Shown piece after piece: positions 1-6,680 of a stretch of DNA of 9,919 nt (positions within the stretch are counted from its first letter, which is position 1; each line of letters opens with the position of its first letter). The stretch comes from Cyclobacteriaceae bacterium (GTDB lineage: Bacteria; Bacteroidota; Bacteroidia; Cytophagales; Cyclobacteriaceae). A program made the translations under genes and the position numbers. The stretch is taken from positions 1 through 9,919 of the forward strand of contig WGED01000152.1 of assembly GCA_015492915.1 (NCBI GenBank), read 5' to 3'. The notes under the pieces are model-generated. The model searched no databases and was not told where the DNA came from. It worked only from the letters and a program-made list of their open reading frames with translations.

Positions 1-803
1 CCCTTTCCGAGAGGCAGTCGAGGGCTTTTCTGTTACTTCTTTTGGTTTCGCTGGCAGCGCTTGCATTGATATTTTTTCCTGAAATGTTGATTACCCGCCA
101 GCGTGAAGTTGACCCCGCCGATGTGCGCAAACTGGACAGCCTGGTAATGGTGATGGAGAAATCAAAAACCGTAACTCAGGAACCCTTTGTTTTCGATCCC
201 AACACACTGAGTGCAGATAGTTTAATGCTTTTGGGGTTGCCGGAGTCAATAGCCCGGAGACTGGTCAATTATCGTGAAAAAGGAGGTACAATCACTATAA
301 AATCAGATCTGAAAAAAATCTATGATTTCCCGCCGGAGTTATATGAAAAACTCGTGCCTTACATCCGGTTGCCCGAACGGAAGCATGAAAAAATAGCCAA
401 ATTTTCATTGGATATCAACAAGGCAACTCCCGGTGATCTGGAACGAATTCCGGGATTGTCGCGATCACTGGCCGGGAGGATTGTGAAATACCGTGATCTT
501 CTGGGAGGGTACATTGATAAGCAACAGCTCGTCGAAGTGTACGGCCTGACGGGCAAAACTTTGGAAAATGTGCAATCCGTAGTTTTTATCATTCCGGGCT
601 TTGTGCCGCGTCGGATTAAAATTAATAAAGCATCAGTGGAGGTTTTGAAAAGCCATCCCTACATACCGGAAAATTTGGCGGAAGACGTCGTGCGCTACAG
701 AAAGATAAACGGTAAAATTGAGTCGAAAAAAGTACTTGCCCGCTTTAAATCGATAGATGAGCATAATTTTGAAAAATTGATTCCCTATCTTGACTTTGAA
801 TAA
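1..803 (+). CDS. Membrane-anchored helix-hairpin-helix (ComEA-like) protein, 5' partial
   Basis: The frame is open from position 3, so the true start most likely lies before the window; a TTG at 42 is the first possible start inside but would cut into the membrane segment. The visible N-terminus reads LSERQSRAF followed by a Leu/Ala/Phe-rich membrane helix (about nt 27-80). That layout is familiar from Bacteroidota helix-hairpin-helix proteins with a short basic cytoplasmic tail. Three ComEA-type HhH units follow, at about nt 192-370, 405-593 and 612-800. Each begins with a D/IN-x-A/L-T/S pattern (DPNTLSADS, DINKATPGDL, KINKASVEVL), contains an I/A-x-x-I/V-V-x-YR helix, and ends in a second hairpin. 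Such units bind the DNA backbone without sequence specificity, so the protein probably holds DNA at the inner membrane on the periplasmic side. ComEA proper has one such domain (two HhH motifs) and acts in DNA uptake. That role is only an inference here. The stop lies 12 bases before the helicase gene, suggesting cotranscription. Confidence 0.85.
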   Translation, partial: LSERQSRAFLLLLLVSLAALALIFFPEMLITRQREVDPADVRKLDSLVMVMEKSKTVTQEPFVFDPNTLSADSLMLLGLPESIARRLVNYREKGGTITIKSDLKKIYDFPPELYEKLVPYIRLPERKHEKIAKFSLDINKATPGDLERIPGLSRSLAGRIVKYRDLLGGYIDKQQLVEVYGLTGKTLENVQSVVFIIPGFVPRRIKINKASVEVLKSHPYIPENLAEDVVRYRKINGKIESKKVLARFKSIDEHNFEKLIPYLDFE

Positions 804-815
804 AATTGCAGGTGA

Positions 816-3800
816 ATGAAGCAAATCCTTCAATCATATCTGAGACGGCTCACCAACCTCTCGGCAACCAATAAATCCCTTCTGCTGCTCAGGCTCAGGG
901 TCGACTATTTCATTGATATTCATGATTTTAACTTCCTGCTTAAGAAACCGTCATTCGATATTATCAGGGGTCTGATGGCACAGAAATCGGCCATTCCAGT
1001 GTGCAGCCTTGCGGACAGCCGCGATGAGGCCAATAACCAGATGAGTAAAAAGCTCAGACGTCTGTCCCGGACGGAGAAATATATTTTTGAGGAAAGGGGA
1101 TCGAAAGACCTGTATGTGGGTTGGCCGTTTGTGAAAGGTAAATTTTCTGACGGCACTCTGGTGCGATGTCCGCTGTTATTCTTTCCGGTTGATCTGATTC
1201 TTCATGATAATATATGGAAGATCGGACTCAGGAAAGATGTGGCCATAACTTTTAACAAATCATTTTTGCTCGCTTACGTACATTTCAATCGGATCCGGCT
1301 GCCTGAGGACTTGATTGAAAGGCAGCTCGATGACTTGGATAAGGACAGCAAAGCATTCAGAACAGCGGTCTATAATATAATAAAAGAGAGTCCCCTGGAA
1401 TTGAATTTTAATCAAGAAAATTTTATTGATGAACTCCACCCATTTAAAGAATATAAAAAACCTGAATTTGAACAGGATGAGCAGGATGGTGTATTGAAAC
1501 TGTTTCCTGAAGCCGTTTTGGGTATTTTCCCGCAGGCCGGTTCTTATCTGGTGCCTGATTACAATCACCTGCTCGAAGAGGACCGCTATGAAGATATAGA
1601 GGATTTTTTTGCCAGTCGGACCAATGAAGATAAATCCATTGCCGGGGATGTAGAAAACCCGGAAGAACCACAGGAAGAACAATCTGAAAAGCACAGTCCC
1701 GATTTTTTTTATTTTCTCAATAAAATCAGAGAGGAAGACATATTCACACCATATAAGCTTGATGCCTGGCAGGAAAATGCCATCAAGGCGGTGAAGAAAG
1801 GCAATTCACTTGTGGTTCAGGGCCCTCCGGGCACGGGCAAGTCACAATTAATCTGTAATCTCATCAGTGATTTTATCTCCAGGGGTCAACGGGTATTGCT
1901 CGTCTGCCAGAAACGCGCGGCTCTCGATATCGTTTACGAAAGGCTGTCGGCCAACGGCATTGCCGATTTTGCTGCCTTGGTACATGATTTCAGAAATGAC
2001 CGTAAGGCTATTTTTAATAAAATCAACGATCAGATCGAAAAGTTGTATGATTACAAAATGAAAAATTCCGGGCTGGATGCGCTGCAGATGGAGCGGAAAT
2101 TTTCACAAGCGAGCAGAAAGATAGATCAGATCACTGAAGAGCTGGAAGAGTTTAAGAAGGCCCTGTTTGATGAAGCCGATGCGGGCATTTCTGCCAAGGA
2201 GCTGTATCTGAAAAGTGACCGGAACGCGCCTTTTGTCAGTTTCACACAGGAATACAGGGAGTTTGATTATGAAAAAGTCATAGAGTTTGAGCCCAAATTA
2301 CGAGCTTTTTTTGCCTATCACAGGGAGTTTAATCGTGAAGGATACACCTGGAAGGAGAGGAAACGGTTTACCGGCTATGGTTTGCAGGATTTGAAGAAGA
2401 TGAAAGCCATCCTGCGTGATATTCCCACTTTTCAGGATGAGATTTCCAGTCAAATAGAGAAGTTATTTGGCGCGGGGATGGATCTTAACGAAGCAGAAAA
2501 GATCTACGAGGACAGGGAAAATCTGAAAGAAATGCTGCGCCATCTGAAGGATGATCAGACCTATGCATTATTTCAGCATATGATCAAGGTCAGTGACAGC
2601 GCTACAGGCGACGCCCCCGATCTGTTGTGGATCAACACACAAAAAAGGTTATTGCTCGGTTGTTTCGATGAGCCGGGGCCGGAGGTGACACTTGAAGTGG
2701 AGAAGCTGGGGGAGTTCCAGGAAGTATTGCGAAAAAAGATGCGGGCAAGGGGAAATATTTTTGCGAGGGTCAAATGGCATCTGTATTCCAAAAAGGAAAA
2801 CGAATGGGTATATAAGGTGCTCGGCTCAAATCATCTTCGCCGTAAGGGGCAGGATTACAGAAAGCTGGAGAAAATGGTCGATCTGAGGCTAAATCTTGAG
2901 CACAACATCACCCGGCTGCGATCGACGAAATGGCTTGCCAATCTACCGGATTTTTATCTGAAAGATATTTACGAACAGTGGTTTGACAGATTGCGGGATG
3001 CCGTGACGGCTTATATGATCTTTAATCAATACAGAAATTTCAAGGCGTATTTTGGAACGGCAGGCCTCACCAGGAAACAGTTTACCGAAAAAGTCAATGA
3101 ATTATATATGATTTTGAAGGATATTCCTGCGAGAAAGAAAGAATGGGAGGAATATTTCAGAGATGCCAGGATTGATATGATTTTGGCCGATCACAGCCTG
3201 AGCGGTAAGATGATCGCCGCATTGGACCGTGACTTTGACGCATTGTGCGATTTTGACAATTTGAAAAACGATCTGACAACTAATGAACGGACAGTTATTG
3301 AAAAGCTGCTCGAGTTGCAGGAATATGAATCGGAAGATGAATTTGCCGGGGTGTTTCGCAATAGTATCTGGATGGCATGGATCGATCATATTGAAACAAA
3401 ATACCCCGTGCTCCGGTCGGTCAACTCACTGAAATTCGACAGGATGAATATTGAGTTGCAGGAGGCTGTGAGTGAAAAGTTGCAGATCAGCAACGAGATA
3501 ACTTTGCTCAAGGCACGCGAACGAACCTATGAGGATGTTGAGTTTAACAGACTGAACAATATGGTTACCTACAGAGACCTGAAGCACCAGGTAGAGAAGA
3601 AGAAACAGTTGTGGCCTATCCGTAAACTGGTCAGCACGTTTGAGCATGAACTTTTTAACTTGTTGCCGTGCTGGATGGCAAGTCCGGAAGCCGTATCGGC
3701 GATTTTTCCCATGCAACAGATGTTTGATCTTGTCATCTTTGATGAGGCTTCACAATGTTTTACCGAGCAGGGCATCCCGGCCATGTACAGGGGCAAGCAG

Positions 3801-4895
3801 GTAGTTGTGACCGGAGACAAAATGCAATTAAGTCCGTTCGATCTGTATCGCGTCAGGTGGGATGAGGAAGGAGGCGATGAGGCGGATATCTCGCTGGAGG
3901 TGGAGTCGCTGCTTGATCTTGCCGGTGCCTACCTCATGCAGATGCAGTTAAGAGGCCATTACCGGAGCAAGTCGCTCGATCTCATAGATTTTTCCAACCG
4001 TCATTTTTATAAAGGCGGCCTCACACTTTTGCCTGATAAAAAGGTGCTCGACGAAGGGAAACCCGCCATTGACTATGTAAAGGTGGATGGTGTATGGTCG
4101 AACCAGACAAATGACGCCGAGGCGGAAAAAGTAATTGACATCATCAGGAAAATAGTACGGGAGGAACCCGGCAAAAACATTGGTGTCGTTACATTCAACG
4201 CCAGGCAACAGGACCTGATCATGGACAAACTGGATGAAGCAGTTATGGCCGGTGAAATGGAATTGCCGGAAGATCTTTTTGTCAAAAACATCGAGAATGT
4301 ACAGGGAGATGAACGGGACATTATCATATTCTCCATTGCCTATGCGCCTGATGAGAAAGGAAAAATGCACCATCATTTCGGCACCCTTAATATTCCGAAA
4401 GGGGAAAACCGGCTGAACGTGGCTGTAACAAGGGCGAGGGAAAAGGTAATCGTTGTCTCGAGTATTTTGCCTCAGCAACTAAAGGTAGATGATGTGAAAA
4501 ATGACGGGCCAAAGCTTCTGAGGGATTATCTCCGGTATGCGCTGGAAGTGTCGCAAGGCCGATACAAACCTTCGCTGCCTGAGATTCCCGGTCATCGCGC
4601 CGACTGGTACCTGAAAAATAAATTGCAACATCTATCCTATGGAAAACAAGTCAAATTTGAGCTGAAAGAGGAGATGCCGTTTGCCGATCTGACTGTAAAA
4701 TCAAAAGATCAGTATCTCGGTCTCATACTCACCGACGACGACCTGTATTATCAGAGTGTTTCGGTCAAGGATTATCATGTATACACACCTTTTACACTAT
4801 CGGACAAAAACTGGAAATACACTAATGTATTCAGTCGTGAGTACTGGATGGATACGGAACGCGTGAAAGAAAGAATCGTACGGTTTATCCAGTAA
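816..4895 (+). CDS. Superfamily 1 DNA/RNA helicase (UPF1/DUF4011-like) with degenerate C-terminal nuclease-like domain
   Basis: A 1359-residue ATP-driven helicase. Residues 1-240 resemble the DUF4011-type N-terminal region (TNLSATNKSLLLL near the start, then a CPLLFFPVDL strand), followed by an acidic low-complexity linker at about 252-297. The motor motifs are intact: Q-like DAWQENAI; Walker A GPPGTGKS (336-343); motif Ia LLVCQKRAALDIVYERL; Walker B FDEASQ (D976, E977); motif III GDKMQL (1000-1005); motif IV LRGHYRS (1045-1051); motif V VQGDERD (1162-1168); motif VI NVAVTRAR (1201-1208). About 600 residues, partly coiled coil (about 427-455), sit between Ia and II, as in large UPF1-like helicases. 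The C-terminus (about 1270-1359) follows the pattern of Vsr/MTES_1575 restriction-like domains but lacks their Glu. ATG 816 is chosen because it lies just after the upstream stop and the N-terminal domain begins there; an AGG at 810-812 is too close to count as a strong ribosome site. Such helicases occur in defence, repair and housekeeping settings; the substrate cannot be told here. Confidence 0.88.
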   Translation: MKQILQSYLRRLTNLSATNKSLLLLRLRVDYFIDIHDFNFLLKKPSFDIIRGLMAQKSAIPVCSLADSRDEANNQMSKKLRRLSRTEKYIFEERGSKDLYVGWPFVKGKFSDGTLVRCPLLFFPVDLILHDNIWKIGLRKDVAITFNKSFLLAYVHFNRIRLPEDLIERQLDDLDKDSKAFRTAVYNIIKESPLELNFNQENFIDELHPFKEYKKPEFEQDEQDGVLKLFPEAVLGIFPQAGSYLVPDYNHLLEEDRYEDIEDFFASRTNEDKSIAGDVENPEEPQEEQSEKHSPDFFYFLNKIREEDIFTPYKLDAWQENAIKAVKKGNSLVVQGPPGTGKSQLICNLISDFISRGQRVLLVCQKRAALDIVYERLSANGIADFAALVHDFRNDRKAIFNKINDQIEKLYDYKMKNSGLDALQMERKFSQASRKIDQITEELEEFKKALFDEADAGISAKELYLKSDRNAPFVSFTQEYREFDYEKVIEFEPKLRAFFAYHREFNREGYTWKERKRFTGYGLQDLKKMKAILRDIPTFQDEISSQIEKLFGAGMDLNEAEKIYEDRENLKEMLRHLKDDQTYALFQHMIKVSDSATGDAPDLLWINTQKRLLLGCFDEPGPEVTLEVEKLGEFQEVLRKKMRARGNIFARVKWHLYSKKENEWVYKVLGSNHLRRKGQDYRKLEKMVDLRLNLEHNITRLRSTKWLANLPDFYLKDIYEQWFDRLRDAVTAYMIFNQYRNFKAYFGTAGLTRKQFTEKVNELYMILKDIPARKKEWEEYFRDARIDMILADHSLSGKMIAALDRDFDALCDFDNLKNDLTTNERTVIEKLLELQEYESEDEFAGVFRNSIWMAWIDHIETKYPVLRSVNSLKFDRMNIELQEAVSEKLQISNEITLLKARERTYEDVEFNRLNNMVTYRDLKHQVEKKKQLWPIRKLVSTFEHELFNLLPCWMASPEAVSAIFPMQQMFDLVIFDEASQCFTEQGIPAMYRGKQVVVTGDKMQLSPFDLYRVRWDEEGGDEADISLEVESLLDLAGAYLMQMQLRGHYRSKSLDLIDFSNRHFYKGGLTLLPDKKVLDEGKPAIDYVKVDGVWSNQTNDAEAEKVIDIIRKIVREEPGKNIGVVTFNARQQDLIMDKLDEAVMAGEMELPEDLFVKNIENVQGDERDIIIFSIAYAPDEKGKMHHHFGTLNIPKGENRLNVAVTRAREKVIVVSSILPQQLKVDDVKNDGPKLLRDYLRYALEVSQGRYKPSLPEIPGHRADWYLKNKLQHLSYGKQVKFELKEEMPFADLTVKSKDQYLGLILTDDDLYYQSVSVKDYHVYTPFTLSDKNWKYTNVFSREYWMDTERVKERIVRFIQ

Positions 4896-5362
4896 ACAAT
4901 AGGCCCCCTATGGAAAAACAACTATTTTGGTCTTCACTTTGTGCCGGCGGGGGCAATAGGAAAACACGGATCTGAAGAAAATAAACGTGCAGCAAACTAC
5001 ATAAGGTTAGGCTCATGAGAAAAAGGGCATTATTTCAAAAATAAATCTGCAACAGAGAAATTTGCCTTATTTGGAGTTGATGATTTTAACCTGTATTATG
5101 CACATAGAACCAGCGATACATGAAACAAAGCATTGATAGTCCGGTATTTACGTAAATAATCATAGATTTCACACAGCCCGGAATTGAAGATTAATAAACA
5201 GTTCATTGGGAAAAATCAATGCTTTGTCGGTCAGCGCTTTAAGCGTTTCATTAATTTTTCCTGGATTATTCGGGTTAATTTTCATTACTCTGTCGAAAAA
5301 GTAATTCCACCCAAAACCTTTCGTTATATTCGCAACCTGAAAATCATCAATTTGTCATCAGG
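4896..5362. other. Intergenic region with possible gene remnants
   Basis: No gene with a credible start was found in these 467 bases. Two stretches nevertheless read like protein. On the plus strand, in the helicase's own frame, codons run from the helicase stop to a TGA at 5016-5018 (including NNYFGLHFVPAGAIGKHG) and on to a second TGA at 5121-5123 (including FALFGVDDFNLYYAHRTSD), with no start codon placed to use them. On the minus strand, 61 codons are open from 5354 down to a TGA at 5171-5169 (see separate entry). A short imperfect hairpin, CGCTTTAAGCG at 5235-5245 followed by a T-rich stretch, might terminate plus-strand transcription but is weak. No promoter matching the Bacteroidota -33 TTTG / -7 TAnnTTTG pattern at proper spacing was found ahead of the amidase gene. 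Confidence 0.4.
5169..5354 (-). pseudogene. Possible C-terminal remnant of an unidentified protein
   Basis: The minus strand is open for 61 codons between a TGA at 5357-5355 and a TGA at 5171-5169. The translation has the mixed composition of a real soluble protein (segments ITKGFGWNYFFDRVMKIN and KINETLKALTDKALIF), unlike the basic, Phe/Ile-heavy translation of the opposite strand. The only ATG (5285-5283) would give 38 residues starting in mid-segment. The upstream end abuts the amidase start, where the frame closes, so this looks like the tail of a gene whose front part is gone. I do not recognise the family. It could also be a genuine small peptide gene or chance. Confidence 0.22.
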
Positions 5363-6391
5363 ATGAGGTGGAGGTTGTTTCCCGCTATTGTACTTTTTCT
5401 AAATTTTTCATTTGCCTATAACCTTTTTGCGCAATATGATGACAATATCGTTGTTGCGCAGGAGTGGGAGGGTATTTATGAAGTATTGTTGCGCAATGAT
5501 CTGTCCCCGGCTAAGTACAAAAATTCATTTATAAAGCTGAACAGCAAAAAGCTGCAGGGAGATACTGTCCTGATTGCAGGCAATACCTATCTGTTGCCGG
5601 AGATCGTCAAAACTCCTGCGCCGAAAAAAGAAAGGTCCTCCAGACCATCGGTAATGGTGTACCCGATCTTTGGTAAAAAGCATGAGAAAGTACCGATTAT
5701 TGATCGAAAATTAGAGGGGGCGGTCTATTACCTTGTCAGCGGGCATGGCGGGCCCGATCCGGGCGCTATGGGAAAGTACGGCAAATACACGCTTACCGAA
5801 GACGAATATGCTTATGATGTTACTTTACGCCTTGCCAGGAATCTGATCTCTCATGGGGCCGAGGTGTATCTGATCGTGCAGGACAGCAACGACGGCATTC
5901 GCGATGAGGCGATCCTGCGAATGGACAAACAGGAAAAAGTATGGCCCGGCAAAACCATTCCGCTAAATCAGAAACAAAGACTTAAGCAACGCGCAGACGT
6001 GATCAACAAATTATATAAACAAAACAAGGGTAAATTCCAGCGACTTATTGTTATCCACGTTGACAGCCGCAGTAAAGGACAGAATATCGATGTTTTTTTC
6101 TATCATCATCATAACAGCAAGCGCGGAAAAAAGCTGGCCCAGGAAATCCACAGGGTCTTTAAAGCTAAATACGCACGCCATCAGCCTGGCAGGCCATACC
6201 ATGGCACTGTTTCGGCCCGCAGTGGGCTGTACATGATCAAAAATACCCTGCCGCCCATGGTTTATATTGAGCTGGGTAATATCCGTAATTACCGAGATCA
6301 GTTACGATTCGTGATCAGCGACAACCGCCAGGCACTGGCCAACTGGATAGAACTGGGCATTTTACACGACCGTCAGAAAGCTAAGTATTGA
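5363..6391 (+). CDS. Secreted N-acetylmuramoyl-L-alanine amidase (Amidase_3) with LysM-like N-terminus
   Basis: A 342-residue zinc hydrolase expected to cleave the amide bond between N-acetylmuramic acid and the L-alanine of the peptide stem, acting in the periplasm or outside the cell. Residues 1-23 form a signal peptide (basic MRWR, hydrophobic core, likely cut at NLFA|Q). Residues about 30-81 resemble a LysM-type wall-binding segment (EWEGIYEVL, then KLNSKKLQGDTVLIAG and YLLPEI), although weakly. The catalytic domain covers about 118-335. Expected zinc ligands are H128 in VSGHGGPDPGA, E146 in TLTEDEY, and H232 in VIHVDS; the expected catalytic Glu is E303 in YIELGNIRN. All four are present, so the enzyme should be active. 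ATG 5363 is chosen because it directly opens the signal peptide; no Shine-Dalgarno sequence is visible. The 3' end overlaps the convergent minus-strand gene by 11 bases. The role could be cell separation, peptidoglycan turnover or lysis of other cells; the sequence does not decide. Confidence 0.9.
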   Translation: MRWRLFPAIVLFLNFSFAYNLFAQYDDNIVVAQEWEGIYEVLLRNDLSPAKYKNSFIKLNSKKLQGDTVLIAGNTYLLPEIVKTPAPKKERSSRPSVMVYPIFGKKHEKVPIIDRKLEGAVYYLVSGHGGPDPGAMGKYGKYTLTEDEYAYDVTLRLARNLISHGAEVYLIVQDSNDGIRDEAILRMDKQEKVWPGKTIPLNQKQRLKQRADVINKLYKQNKGKFQRLIVIHVDSRSKGQNIDVFFYHHHNSKRGKKLAQEIHRVFKAKYARHQPGRPYHGTVSARSGLYMIKNTLPPMVYIELGNIRNYRDQLRFVISDNRQALANWIELGILHDRQKAKY

Positions 6392-6677
6392 TGTTTTTGC
6401 GGTCTCCCGCTTTTTTTGCTTCCCTCGCCCCGCGCCATTTTTTGCCGATCCATTGCCCTGTGAAATAACTCGCTATCAGAAAAGGCGCCAGTCCCCATGA
6501 GAGTTTGATGTGATTTAAGGAGCGGATCACGACCACCAGCGGCACGGGAAGGTGGACGAACAGGAACCACATGGGCGACAGTTTTTTATATCGCGCCCGC
6601 CAGTAACCGAACGGGATATTTACGACAAGTGTGCCCGCACATGTGAAAATAATGGGATAAAGGTCCTTGGTTGCCAT
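6381..6677 (-). CDS. Small three-helix inner-membrane protein of unknown function
   Basis: A 98-residue protein with three likely membrane helices, at about residues 6-24, 35-52 and 61-78. Short loops are rich in Arg/Lys (RARYKK after helix 1; KKWRGAREAKK after helix 3). By the positive-inside rule the first loop and the C-terminal tail face the cytoplasm, which does not fit three full crossings unless one helix is re-entrant or the N-terminus is outside. Distinctive motifs are NIPFGYWRA, FVHLPVPLV and FTGQWIGKKW. I recall similar small uncharacterised membrane proteins in Bacteroidota/Chlorobi but no named family. ATG 6677 starts three bases after the GH78 stop, with no visible ribosome site, so translation is probably coupled to the enzyme gene. 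Composition and length argue for a real gene rather than a chance frame. It may be a stand-alone housekeeping membrane protein with no link to rhamnose. Confidence 0.72.
   Translation of the reverse strand: MATKDLYPIIFTCAGTLVVNIPFGYWRARYKKLSPMWFLFVHLPVPLVVVIRSLNHIKLSWGLAPFLIASYFTGQWIGKKWRGAREAKKAGDRKNINT
6399..6417 (+). terminator. Candidate intrinsic terminator of the amidase gene
   Basis: GCGG (6399-6402), loop TCTC, CCGC (6407-6410), then seven T residues, beginning 8 bases after the amidase stop. The stem is all G-C but only four pairs long, which limits confidence. It lies inside the last codons of the convergent membrane-protein gene, where the same bases encode the lysine/arginine-rich tail KKAGDRK. 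Confidence 0.4.
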
Positions 6678-6680
6678 CGA

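Noticed and set aside
42..44. TTG at 42 as the true start of the helix-hairpin-helix protein
   Set aside because: It would remove the first part of the membrane helix; the frame stays open to the window edge with a plausible N-terminal tail, so the gene is taken as 5' partial.
1260..1694. 144-codon minus-strand open frame inside the helicase gene
   Set aside because: Antisense shadow: Phe/Ile-rich translation with no motif, while the plus strand encodes the recognisable N-terminal helicase region.
3948..4478. 176-codon minus-strand open frame
   Set aside because: It lies opposite helicase motifs IV to VI, which are conserved on the plus strand; its own translation shows no domain.
4910..4978. 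22-codon ATG frame just after the helicase stop
   Set aside because: Too short and featureless; nothing supports translation.
5325..5332. TATATTCG as a Bacteroidota -7 promoter element for the amidase
   Set aside because: It matches TAnnTTTG only in part, and no TTTG element lies 19-21 bases upstream.
5184..5366. 60-codon plus-strand frame with a TTG start overlapping the amidase start
   Set aside because: Very basic, Phe/Ile-heavy translation, a rare start codon and no ribosome site; the reverse strand of the same codons looks more coding.
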